DNA of 7,149 bases from Campylobacteraceae bacterium UBA1877. Lineage in GTDB: Bacteria; Campylobacterota; Campylobacteria; Campylobacterales; Campylobacteraceae. The notes under the pieces were generated by a model. It did not search any database. It was not told the DNA's origin and was given only the letters and a program-made list of their open reading frames with translations. The DNA lies in the NCBI GenBank assembly GCA_002352945.1, contig DDHL01000110.1, positions 6,425-13,573 of the forward strand, written 5' to 3'. Of the stretch, positions 1-7,149 are shown piece by piece. A program made the position numbers and the translations under genes. Each line of letters opens with the position of its first letter. The stretch's first letter is position 1.

Positions 1-28
1 TTGTGACAGTTCTAGCCATAAAAACATA

Positions 29-58
29 CTGTTCTCCCCCATGAAGAAGGGAGAACAG
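29..58 (-). terminator. Rho-independent terminator after the flgP-like gene
   Basis: A perfect 10-base-pair inverted repeat (CTGTTCTCCC at 29-38, GGGAGAACAG at 49-58) encloses a 10-base loop. In the minus-strand direction it begins five bases past the stop codon at 64 and is followed by the T-rich tail TATGTTTTTATGG (bases 28 to 16). The plus-strand side lacks a T tract, so it should act mainly on minus-strand transcripts. It marks the end of the transcription unit covering gyrA and the lipoprotein gene. I infer this from stem plus tail; folding energy was not computed. Confidence 0.75.
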
Positions 59-63
59 AAAAG

Positions 64-573
64 TTAGTATGAGAAAATTTCTGCCCAACGCTCTTCGCTC
101 ATTTTTAGCTCCATTTGGACACGATACAATCCATCTTGGAAGCTCATGCCAGTAATGGTAGCATTTTTTATCACCCCATCCACTTGGGCAACAATTCTAG
201 AGTCTTTTAAGGCTGCATCTTTTACAGTGTCTTTTGCTGAAATTCGAACACCATAAAGCTTGGCTCCTAGCTGGCGATAAGCATCTGCTAAAGCTGCACG
301 TTTTGCCAAAGCCATCGCTTGGGCTGGTGAAATTGTATTTTGAGGAGCAATACCCTCTCCGGTTACTTCAAATACTCTTTCTGGGGCATTGTTGATATAA
401 AGAAGCTTTTCTTCACGCAAAACTTCGCGTATATCTTCTTTGTCTACCTTTTGGATGACAACTTTTTGTTCTGGCTCTGGAGCTGCATTAGCTGTATTTG
501 GCTGAGGCATACAACCAGAAAAAAGCATCAACGCCGCCAATCCTCCAACGAGCGATACAATCCATCTATTCAT
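64..573 (-). CDS. flgP: LPP20-family outer-membrane lipoprotein, FlgP-like
   Basis: A 169-residue lipoprotein. A short charged start and a hydrophobic segment (about residues 4-20) end in LFSG-C, so Cys21 is the predicted lipidation site. A low-complexity Pro/Ala/Glu linker follows (about 22-45). The folded part (about 66-165) has the LPP20-type pattern: a TGEGIAP strand, the helix MALAKRAALADAYRQLGAKLYGVR around residues 87-110 and a final DGLYRVQMELKM strand. The length and motifs fit FlgP, the lipoprotein that forms the basal disk of the Campylobacter flagellar motor and is needed for motility. Position next to gyrA, as in C. jejuni Cj1026c/Cj1027c (recalled), and a sigma-54 promoter directly upstream support a flagellar role. 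I chose ATG at 573 over a TTG at 591 because AAAGG lies about seven bases before the ATG and because the extra residues would break up the signal peptide. Another LPP20 paralogue remains possible. Confidence 0.72.
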   Translation of the reverse strand: MNRWIVSLVGGLAALMLFSGCMPQPNTANAAPEPEQKVVIQKVDKEDIREVLREEKLLYINNAPERVFEVTGEGIAPQNTISPAQAMALAKRAALADAYRQLGAKLYGVRISAKDTVKDAALKDSRIVAQVDGVIKNATITGMSFQDGLYRVQMELKMSEERWAEIFSY

Positions 574-600
574 ACCTGACCTTTGTAGCAAATTTTTTCA

Positions 601-606
601 ATTATA
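601..606 (-). promoter_or_regulatory. TATAAT -10-like box upstream of flgP-like gene
   Basis: The minus strand reads TATAAT here, 27 bases before the flgP-like start codon. No -35 box stands at the usual spacing, but Campylobacterota sigma-70 promoters often lack one. It directly follows the sigma-54 site, so it could be a second, housekeeping promoter or simply AT-rich sequence at the sigma-54 start region. Confidence 0.3.
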
Positions 607-624
607 AAGCAATTAATGTTCCAA
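607..624 (-). promoter_or_regulatory. Sigma-54 (RpoN) promoter for the flgP-like gene
   Basis: The minus strand reads TTGGAACATTAATTGCTT. It has the invariant GG (-24) and GC (-12) separated by exactly ten bases. It differs from the general bacterial consensus TTGGCAC-N5-TTGCWW at one position, and the TTGGAAC form is, as I recall it, the usual one in Campylobacter flagellar promoters. It starts one base after the gyrA stop codon. Transcription would start near base 597, giving a leader of about 24 bases that contains the AAAGG ribosome binding site. This points to control by RpoN and a FlgR-type activator and separates expression of the lipoprotein from gyrA. Confidence 0.72.
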
Positions 625-2694
625 CTACACCTCTGGAGTTCCTAGAGGCTCACCATTTTCATCAAAGCTCACCTCATCTGGCTTAACTTCGGTTTCATCA
701 TCTTCTTTTTTTGGACATCTTGCAATGCTTACTACCACATCATCACCAACATTAACCACTTTTACACCGCTTGTATTTCGACCTGCTTTTCGTATGGTTT
801 GCATATCTACTCGAATCATTTTTCCAGATGATGTAAGAGCCATCAAATCTTTGCTTTCATCAACAATAACAACACCTACCAAATCTTTTGTTTTTGGTGT
901 TAACTTCATTCCAATTACACCTTTGCCACCACGTTTTTGGAGGCGATATTCAGAAGCTGTTGTACGCTTGCCAATACCTTTTTCGCTTACTGTCAATAAC
1001 TCTTCTTCATCATTAAAAATGACTGCTGCACCAACAACGCAATCATTTTCTTCTTTAAAACGAATTGCTGTAACACCTCTTGCGGTTCGACCAATCTCTC
1101 TGGCTTCATCTACATTAAAGCGTACACACATTCCTTTTTTTGTAACCACAAGAAGATTTTTAGCTTGTGCTGTAACAATCTTAGCAGTTACCAATTCATC
1201 ATCATCATTAAGAGTAATTGCCCGCACTCCTACGGAGCGGATATTTTTAAATTCGCTCAAGTTTGTTCGCTTCACAATACCGTTTTTAGTAAAGAATGCT
1301 ATCGACTTACTCTCATCAAAATCATTAGTTGGGATAATTGCCATAATCTTTTCATCTTGCTGCAACTGAATAAGATTTACGACAGCTTTTCCTTTAGCCG
1401 ACCTGCTTCCCTCTGGGATTCTATACACCTTAAGCCAATAGAGCTGGCCTCTATCTGTTACAAACATTAAAGTATCATGAGTGTCAGAAACAAAGAAGCT
1501 TTCAATAAAATCGTCATCATAAGTAGTTACTGCAGTTTTTCCTTTTCCGCCTCTTTTTTGCTTCTCATACTGCTTAAGAGCCACTCGCTTAATATAGCCG
1601 CGATGGGTTATTGTAACAACCATTGGTTCATTTGGAATCAAATCTTCAATATCTATATCATCATAATCTTCAACGATTTCTGTAATTCGAGGAACTTTAA
1701 ATTTATTTTTAAGCTCAAGCAACTCATCTTTTATGAGGTTGTTCAAAAGAGTTTCGGAGCGCAAAATTGCACTTAATCTCTCAATCTCTTCAAGCAAAGC
1801 TTTTAATTCATTTTCAATTTTTTCTCTCTCAAGTCCGGTAAGGCGATTTAATCGCATATCTAAAATTGCGCCAGCTTGAAGCTCACTTAAACCAAACTTC
1901 TCAACTAATCCCGCCTTTGCTTCGGCTGAGTCAGCACTCTTTTTAATAAGCTCAATAATAGCATCAATATTATCAAGCGCAATTTTGAGCCCCTCTAAAA
2001 TATGGGCCTTTGCTTTTGCTTTTTCTAAATCAAAAATGGTTCTTCTGATAATGACAGTTTTTCGGTGTTTTAAAAATAGGTGCAAAAGCTCCATAAGAGT
2101 AAAAATCTTTGGCTCTTTGTTTGCAATAGCTAGCAAAATAACACCAAAAGTAACTTCTAGATTTGTAGATTTATATAAATTATTTAAAACAATATCGCTC
2201 ATGGCATCCCGTTTTAGTTCAATTACTACGCGGATTCCTTCGCGGTCACTCTCATCTCTGATTTCACTAATGCCTTCAACCTGTTTTTCTTTAACGAGGT
2301 TTGCAATTTGTTCAATTAAACGGGCTTTATTCACTTGGTAGGGCAGTTCATCAATAACTATTACATCTTTGTTGCCCTTTTGTTCAATATGGGTTTTTGC
2401 ACGGATTTTAATTCTGCCACGACCTGTACGGTAAGCATCAATAATGCCTTTTTTTCCAAAGATAATTGCACCAGTTGGAAAATCCGGCCCTTGGATAAAT
2501 TCCATCACATCTTCAAGTGTTGCATCTTCATTTTCTAAAACACACAAAAGCCCATCTACTAACTCATTTAAACTGTGAGGAGGAATATTTGTTGCCATAC
2601 CAACCGCAATACCGCTTGAGCCATTTAAGAGCAGGTTTGGAACGCGAGATGGCAAAACATCAGGTTCACTCAAAGAGTCATCATAGTTTGGCAC
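625..2694 (-). CDS. gyrA: GyrA fragment: C-terminal part of breakage domain, coiled coil and DNA-wrapping domain
   Basis: This 689-residue open frame continues GyrA from residue 149 of the full-length numbering. It covers the rest of the winged-helix/tower region (SSGIAVGMATNIPP and GPDFPTG motifs), the long coiled coil (about 355-475 overall, with the GLSELQAGAILDMRL gate region) and the six-bladed C-terminal beta-pinwheel that wraps DNA. A GyrA box, QKRGGKG, is at overall residues 527-533, and a second QKRGGKG lies at 734-740. The tail is acidic, as usual. The first possible start is GTG at 2694, but no Shine-Dalgarno sequence stands before it and conserved codons continue upstream to 2739. 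That makes independent translation unlikely and supports one broken gene. Confidence 0.8.
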   Translation of the reverse strand: MPNYDDSLSEPDVLPSRVPNLLLNGSSGIAVGMATNIPPHSLNELVDGLLCVLENEDATLEDVMEFIQGPDFPTGAIIFGKKGIIDAYRTGRGRIKIRAKTHIEQKGNKDVIVIDELPYQVNKARLIEQIANLVKEKQVEGISEIRDESDREGIRVVIELKRDAMSDIVLNNLYKSTNLEVTFGVILLAIANKEPKIFTLMELLHLFLKHRKTVIIRRTIFDLEKAKAKAHILEGLKIALDNIDAIIELIKKSADSAEAKAGLVEKFGLSELQAGAILDMRLNRLTGLEREKIENELKALLEEIERLSAILRSETLLNNLIKDELLELKNKFKVPRITEIVEDYDDIDIEDLIPNEPMVVTITHRGYIKRVALKQYEKQKRGGKGKTAVTTYDDDFIESFFVSDTHDTLMFVTDRGQLYWLKVYRIPEGSRSAKGKAVVNLIQLQQDEKIMAIIPTNDFDESKSIAFFTKNGIVKRTNLSEFKNIRSVGVRAITLNDDDELVTAKIVTAQAKNLLVVTKKGMCVRFNVDEAREIGRTARGVTAIRFKEENDCVVGAAVIFNDEEELLTVSEKGIGKRTTASEYRLQKRGGKGVIGMKLTPKTKDLVGVVIVDESKDLMALTSSGKMIRVDMQTIRKAGRNTSGVKVVNVGDDVVVSIARCPKKEDDETEVKPDEVSFDENGEPLGTPEV

Positions 2695-2739
2695 AAAATC
2701 TACCGTATCTTTATCAATATCTTTAAGCAGCTCCTCGGC

Positions 2740-2751
2740 TTAATAAAATCC

Positions 2752-2754
<3 letters not shown>
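2740..2754 (-). other. Lesion in gyrA: two in-frame TAA codons five codons apart
   Basis: After GAA GCG the minus strand reads TAA GGA TTT TAT TAA and then the conserved frame resumes as GCC GAG GAG CTG CTT (AEELL). Homologues have five residues in this gap, so the length is correct but the codons are wrong. Inserting CG after GCG gives CGT AAG GAT. Removing one T from the TTTT run and one A from TTAA then gives TTA TTA, restoring A-R-K-D-L-L-A-E-E-L-L, which fits the family (AKMSKLSHELL in C. jejuni, recalled). The net change is zero bases. Confidence 0.75.
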
Positions 2755-3207
<453 letters not shown>

Positions 3208-3212
3208 TTACC

Positions 3213-3788
3213 TTAATTAAGATTTGCATTGGCTAAAGTGAGGGCAAAAAGCGGGGTTATTTGAAATTTTTTGAGTAATTCAGAAGCTTCAAGTAAGGTT
3301 TGCCCGCTAGTAATCAAGTCATCTACTAAGATTACTTTAGAATTTTTTGGAAGTTTGCATACAAAGCGTCTTGGATGAGATTTTCTAAAAGCCAAACTCT
3401 GCCCTGAGTAGCTATAAGAAGTCGTTGCTTGCAATGCTTTATATCTTGGTTTAATTGAGTCGCTTTTTAAAGCTTTTGCCAAAATTGCCGTGTGGCTATA
3501 ACCATCTTTTATCCGGTCATCAATTGGAACAGCTAAAATTTTTTCAGGAAAGTGAAATGTTTTTGCAAATATTTCAAATGAATGTTTAGCCAAAAGCTCA
3601 AAGATAAAACTGCCATAAACCTTATGTTTTGCATGGAGTAAAAAAGCTATATCGTCATAGGCAAAAAAGGAGTTAACCTTTAGTCCATTTAAAAGTACTC
3701 TTTGAGACGGTTTTGGAGTTAAAAGCTGTTTTTGGCACACTGGGCACAGGAGCTTAAAAGCCCATGTGCCACAATGTAAGCAGCGCAT
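3213..3788 (-). CDS. ComF-family phosphoribosyltransferase-like protein
   Basis: A 191-residue protein with the ComF layout. An N-terminal zinc-finger-like part has two CxxC pairs (Cys3/Cys6 and Cys15/Cys18). The type I phosphoribosyltransferase fold ends in the PRPP-binding loop VILVDDLITSGQT (152-164). Between them, AVPIDDRIKDGYSH (86-99) takes the place of the usual PVPL-RxRGFNQ segment, and GQSLAFRKSHPR (129-140) the place of the Q-x-x-L-x-x-x-x-R-x-N stretch, both somewhat degenerate. ComF proteins are needed for DNA uptake in several competent bacteria; an enzymatic reaction is not established. The ATG directly abuts the stop codon of the lipoprotein gene before it (TAAATG), with only a weak upstream purine stretch, so translation is probably coupled. 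It matches C. jejuni Cj1028c by position (recalled). A salvage phosphoribosyltransferase is less likely because of the zinc-finger part. Confidence 0.75.
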   Translation of the reverse strand: MRCLHCGTWAFKLLCPVCQKQLLTPKPSQRVLLNGLKVNSFFAYDDIAFLLHAKHKVYGSFIFELLAKHSFEIFAKTFHFPEKILAVPIDDRIKDGYSHTAILAKALKSDSIKPRYKALQATTSYSYSGQSLAFRKSHPRRFVCKLPKNSKVILVDDLITSGQTLLEASELLKKFQITPLFALTLANANLN

Positions 3789-4367
3789 TTAAAAATCACT
3801 TATCTCTTTAATTGTTCTATCTACTATATCTTCCATCAACTCTTGTAAAAAGGGTTTAAATGCCTGCGCATCACGTATTGGCTTGTGCCAAGTTGATGAC
3901 TCTTGGCTGATATTTTTTACAATCTTCTCTTTGTCTTTTACTATCTCAACTTTTATATCCATATTGGCACGCAAATTGTTGCCTTTAAAGAGATTTTCAT
4001 CATAAACTGCGTGCAACTGCTTAATATAAATTTTAACCGTTTTTGCATCTTTTTGAGGCTCATCAATGAGAAAAATAGAGCGGGCCTGCAATCCTGATTT
4101 TATTGCTTCATACAACCAAACAGAGACCATCTCTCCAGAGGCTGCATAGGTTTTTGGGGTTTTGTCTGGGCCAATTACTGTTCCTAAAATTTCGGTAGAT
4201 TGCCGCAAATCTACAACAGATTTTAGGTAAACTTTTTGCAAAACATGTCCAGATGAATTTTTATATACTTTTGGTGCATATGGATCAAAATAGATTGCTT
4301 GCGACTTGTAAGCACAACCGGTTAAAATAATACAAAACCCGACAGCTAGAGCCAAAATCTTTCCCAT
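3789..4367 (-). CDS. Putative outer-membrane lipoprotein of unknown function (MapA position)
   Basis: A 192-residue protein with a lipoprotein signal: Lys3, a hydrophobic stretch (4-15) and the lipobox LTG-C, so Cys18 would be lipidated. The mature part begins YKSQAIYFDPYAP and then has a pattern of a strand with VVDLRQSTEILGTV (about 51-64), an amphipathic helix (about 80-95), IFLIDEPQKDAKTVKIYI and a C-terminal helix rich in acidic residues. The D-x-R ... I-G motif followed by a helix recalls YajG-type lipoproteins, but the likeness is loose. A strong ribosome binding site, AAGGAG, precedes ATG 4367, which lies 29 bases after the lepA stop. The same slot in C. jejuni holds the lipoprotein gene mapA (recalled), yet I cannot confirm homology by eye. 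No catalytic residues are evident. Confidence 0.7.
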   Translation of the reverse strand: MGKILALAVGFCIILTGCAYKSQAIYFDPYAPKVYKNSSGHVLQKVYLKSVVDLRQSTEILGTVIGPDKTPKTYAASGEMVSVWLYEAIKSGLQARSIFLIDEPQKDAKTVKIYIKQLHAVYDENLFKGNNLRANMDIKVEIVKDKEKIVKNISQESSTWHKPIRDAQAFKPFLQELMEDIVDRTIKEISDF

Positions 4368-4396
4368 GCTCTCTCCTTTTAAGCCTATTGAAACTT

Positions 4397-6190
4397 TTAG
4401 TCTATTTTTAAAACTGTCAAAAATGCCTCTTGGGGCAACTGTACTTTACCTATGGATTTCATGCGCTTTTTTCCCTCTTTTTGTTTTTCTAAGAGTTTTC
4501 TTTTTCGGGTAATATCCCCGCCATAACATTTGGCAGTAACATTTTTTCCCATAGACTTTACAGTTTCACGGGCAATAATCTTATTTCCAATACTTGCTTG
4601 TATAGCTACTTCAAAAAGCTGTCTTGGCACAATCTCTTTCATAGCCTTTACAAGTTCGCGACCCTTTGAGACAGCCTTATCACTTGAGACTATGATTGAG
4701 AGTGCATCTACCACTTCATTAGCAACCCGCACATCAAGCTTTACCAAATCACCACTTCTGTAACCTGAAAATTCATAATCAAAGCTAGCATACCCTTTTG
4801 TGGCAGATTTTAGCTTATCATAAAAATCCATCACTATCTCATTCATAGGAATTGAGTACTCTAAAAGCACCCTCTCTGGCGTCATATAATCCATTTTCTC
4901 TTGAATGCCACGCTTTGATGTTACAAGAGTTATAATGTTGCCTAAAAACTCCGATGGGGTAATAATTGTAGCTTTTACATAAGGCTCTTGAATGTGATCA
5001 ATCTCGTTTACAGGAGGCAATTCACTTGGGTTTTGGATTTGCAACTCCTCCCCTTTTGTTGTAATAACTTTATAAGTTACCGTTGGAGCTGTTGCAATCA
5101 AATCTAAACCAAACTCCCTTTCAAGTCGCTCTTTGACAACCTCCATATGCAATAAACCCAAAAAGCCAACCCTAAATCCAAATCCTAAAGCTGCTGAAGT
5201 TTCTGGTTCATAACTTATGCTTGCATCATTTAATTTAAGCTTATCTAGAGCGTCTCTTAACTCCTCAAACTTATCTGTTTCGATGGGATAAAGACCAGCA
5301 AAAACATAAGATTTTACATCCTCAAAACCTGTAACAGGATTAGGGGTTTTATTTTTATTATCAGTTATCGTATCGCCCACTTTAACATCGCTTACAGTCT
5401 TAAGACCCAAAACAACGATGCCAACCTCACCAGTATGCAATACATCTGTTTTAATTGGTTTTAGTGGATGGGGATATAAAAGGTTGAGCACTTCATGCTT
5501 TTTACCAGATCCCATTACATAAATTTCTTGAGACTTTTTTATCTCTCCTTCATAAACTCGTACTAAAGCAAGCGCACCTAAGTAGTTATCAAACCAGCTA
5601 TCATAAATGAGTGCTTTTGTGGGAGCATTGACATCTCCTTTTGGCGGTGGAATCACATCTACTATCTGATCCAAAAGCTCTCTAATTCCAACACCAGTTT
5701 TTGCACTCACCTCAAGGGCATTTGAGCAATCCAAACCAATGGTATGCTCAATCTCCTCTTTAACTCTTTGGGGATCGGCGGCTGGCAGGTCGATTTTATT
5801 GATTACGGGGATTATCTCCAAATCATTTTCAAGAGCAATATACACATTGGCAATTGTTTGGGCTTCGATTCCTTGAGAAGCATCTACTACTAAAAGTGCA
5901 CCTTCACAAGAGGCTAAAGAACGGCTCACCTCATATGAAAAATCCACATGGCCTGGAGTATCAATAAGATTTAAAATATATGGATTGCCATCTTTTGCGT
6001 AGGTTAATCGGACACTTTGAGCTTTAATCGTAATGCCCCGCTCTTTTTCTATGTCCATAGTATCCATCATTTGAGCTTTTAACTCACGTTGTGTAACGGC
6101 GCCGCACTCTTGGATAAGACGGTCTGCTAGCGTACTCTTACCATGGTCTATATGGGCAATGATTGAAAAGTTACGTATGCGATTTTGCAT
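4397..6190 (-). CDS. lepA: Elongation factor 4 (LepA), ribosome-associated GTPase
   Basis: A 597-residue protein of normal LepA length. The GTPase domain shows G1 AHIDHGKS (12-19), the switch I segment ERGITIKAQ (50-58), G3 DTPGH (77-81), G4 NKID (131-134) and G5 SAK (162-164). Domains II, III and V follow as in EF-G, and the LepA-specific C-terminal domain is intact ([20 protein letters not shown] and the [13 protein letters not shown] end). It lacks the EF-G domain IV, as expected. LepA binds the ribosome with GTP and has been linked to back-translocation of stalled complexes and to initiation or 30S assembly. It is on the cytoplasmic side and partly membrane-associated in some species. The start ATG is nine bases after the prs stop, with GAGG only four bases before the ATG, so coupling to prs translation is likely. 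No residue looks altered. Confidence 0.97.
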   Translation of the reverse strand: MQNRIRNFSIIAHIDHGKSTLADRLIQECGAVTQRELKAQMMDTMDIEKERGITIKAQSVRLTYAKDGNPYILNLIDTPGHVDFSYEVSRSLASCEGALLVVDASQGIEAQTIANVYIALENDLEIIPVINKIDLPAADPQRVKEEIEHTIGLDCSNALEVSAKTGVGIRELLDQIVDVIPPPKGDVNAPTKALIYDSWFDNYLGALALVRVYEGEIKKSQEIYVMGSGKKHEVLNLLYPHPLKPIKTDVLHTGEVGIVVLGLKTVSDVKVGDTITDNKNKTPNPVTGFEDVKSYVFAGLYPIETDKFEELRDALDKLKLNDASISYEPETSAALGFGFRVGFLGLLHMEVVKERLEREFGLDLIATAPTVTYKVITTKGEELQIQNPSELPPVNEIDHIQEPYVKATIITPSEFLGNIITLVTSKRGIQEKMDYMTPERVLLEYSIPMNEIVMDFYDKLKSATKGYASFDYEFSGYRSGDLVKLDVRVANEVVDALSIIVSSDKAVSKGRELVKAMKEIVPRQLFEVAIQASIGNKIIARETVKSMGKNVTAKCYGGDITRKRKLLEKQKEGKKRMKSIGKVQLPQEAFLTVLKID

Positions 6191-6199
6191 TAAGCCTCA

Positions 6200-7129
6200 T
6201 TATATAAAGAGTCCATTGACGCTCTCATTGTGGTATACGCGTCTTATAACCTCTCCAAAAACATGGGCAACTGAAAGAACCTTTATTTTTGGAGACTCTT
6301 TTACAAGGGGGATTGTGTCGCTTACAACAAGCTCATCTAATTGACCATTTTCGATGCGCTCATATGCAGGACCAGAGAGGACTGGATGAGTACAGCAAGC
6401 CATAACACTTGTTGCTCCTTTGCTTTTTAGCACTTCAGCTGCTTTAACGATTGTGCCAGCAGTATCTATCATGTCATCAACTAAAACAACATCTTTACCA
6501 TTTACATCACCTATAATATTCATCACTTCAGACTCATTGGCTTTTTCACGGCGCTTATCTACAATAACCATATCAAGAGCTAGTTTTTTAGCAAAACTAC
6601 GGGCTCTTGCAACGCCGCCAATATCAGGACTTGCAATGATAGGATTTTTTAAATTCTTATTTTTTACATAATCGAGAAAAATTATATTTCCATAGAGATT
6701 ATCAACAGGAATATCAAAAAATCCTTGGATTTGACCAGCGTGCAAATCGATAGTTACAACCCTGTCGATTCCAGCAGCTTGGATCATATTAGCCACCAAT
6801 TTAGCAGTAATTGGAACCCTAGGAGCTGCTTTTCTATCTTGTCTTGCATATCCAAAATAGGGAATTACGGCTGTAATTGAATCGGCTGAACTGCGGCGCA
6901 GTGCATCTGTTAATATAAGCAGTTCCATAAGATTGACATTAGCAGGCGCACAGGTAGGTTGGATGATAAATACATCCTTTCCTCGCACACTCTCGCTTAC
7001 TTGAACACTAATCTCTCCATCACTAAAACGTTTGATAGAAGCTTCAGATAATGGAAGGGAGAGATATTTCACAACTTTTTTGGCAAATTCTGGGTTTGCC
7101 GTCCCGGAAAAGACTTTATAGCCTCGCAT
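6200..7129 (-). CDS. prs: Ribose-phosphate pyrophosphokinase (PRPP synthetase)
   Basis: A 309-residue class I PRPP synthetase that makes 5-phosphoribosyl 1-pyrophosphate from ribose 5-phosphate and ATP, the precursor for purine, pyrimidine, NAD, histidine and tryptophan synthesis. Visible motifs: FSDGEISV (35-42), the catalytic flexible loop YARQDRK (94-100), IDLHAGQIQGFF (127-138) with the metal- and ATP-binding His130, DKRRE (191-195), and the ribose-phosphate/PRPP loop VLVDDMIDTAGT (215-226). The length is typical (about 309-320). AAGGAA stands about seven bases before the ATG at 7129. It is the first gene of the tight group prs-lepA-lipoprotein-comF seen here. Whether other genes precede it lies beyond the window. 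Confidence 0.97.
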   Translation of the reverse strand: MRGYKVFSGTANPEFAKKVVKYLSLPLSEASIKRFSDGEISVQVSESVRGKDVFIIQPTCAPANVNLMELLILTDALRRSSADSITAVIPYFGYARQDRKAAPRVPITAKLVANMIQAAGIDRVVTIDLHAGQIQGFFDIPVDNLYGNIIFLDYVKNKNLKNPIIASPDIGGVARARSFAKKLALDMVIVDKRREKANESEVMNIIGDVNGKDVVLVDDMIDTAGTIVKAAEVLKSKGATSVMACCTHPVLSGPAYERIENGQLDELVVSDTIPLVKESPKIKVLSVAHVFGEVIRRVYHNESVNGLFI

Positions 7130-7149
7130 TATAACTTCCTTGGGCTTGA
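7130..7149 (-). promoter_or_regulatory. prs leader with ribosome binding site
   Basis: The last 20 bases of the window, read on the minus strand, carry AAGGAAG just ahead of the prs start codon, a good Shine-Dalgarno sequence at normal spacing that fixes the ATG at 7129. No promoter box fits in the remaining bases, and whether an upstream gene ends here cannot be seen. Confidence 0.6.

Noticed and set aside
574..591. TTG start at 591 giving a 175-residue lipoprotein
   Set aside because: It would place the ribosome binding site inside the coding region and add residues before the signal peptide; ATG 573 has good spacing to AAAGG.
725..1369. A 214-codon open frame on the plus strand
   Set aside because: It lies wholly antisense to conserved gyrA codons, has a serine/threonine-rich composition typical of a reverse-strand shadow, and lacks a ribosome binding site.

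Overview
The window looks like a chromosomal housekeeping segment of a Campylobacterota (epsilonproteobacterial) bacterium. The DNA is AT-rich. The GyrA protein is very close to Campylobacter-type GyrA, including Thr86 and Asp90 at the Campylobacter numbering. From memory, the gene order lepA - lipoprotein - ComF-like phosphoribosyltransferase - gyrA - flgP matches Campylobacter jejuni Cj1030c to Cj1026c. The genus cannot be fixed from the sequence alone. A free-living or deep-branching member of the phylum would fit equally well.

All genes lie on the minus strand, so transcription runs from base 7149 towards base 1. In that order they are: prs (PRPP synthetase), lepA (elongation factor 4), a small lipoprotein of unknown function, a ComF-type phosphoribosyltransferase, gyrA (DNA gyrase subunit A) and an LPP20/FlgP-like lipoprotein followed by a rho-independent terminator. 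prs, lepA, the lipoprotein and comF are packed with gaps of 9, 29 and 0 bases and look like one operon. A 74-base gap before gyrA carries a 30-base near-perfect palindrome over a candidate -10 box. The 51-base gap between gyrA and flgP carries an almost perfect sigma-54 promoter that starts one base after the gyrA stop codon. The flagellar-type lipoprotein can therefore be switched on separately from the housekeeping genes upstream.

The main oddity is gyrA. As written it is interrupted by two in-frame TAA codons five codons apart, starting three codons after the catalytic tyrosine codon. The frame is the same on both sides and the codon count of the gap is what homologues need. One lost CG dinucleotide plus two extra bases explains it. 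GyrA is essential, so a local consensus or assembly error is the most likely cause, but the read evidence should be inspected.

I found no tRNA, rRNA, CRISPR array, insertion sequence or phage gene, and no defence or otherwise novel multi-gene system. No gene-free stretch exceeds 300 bases.
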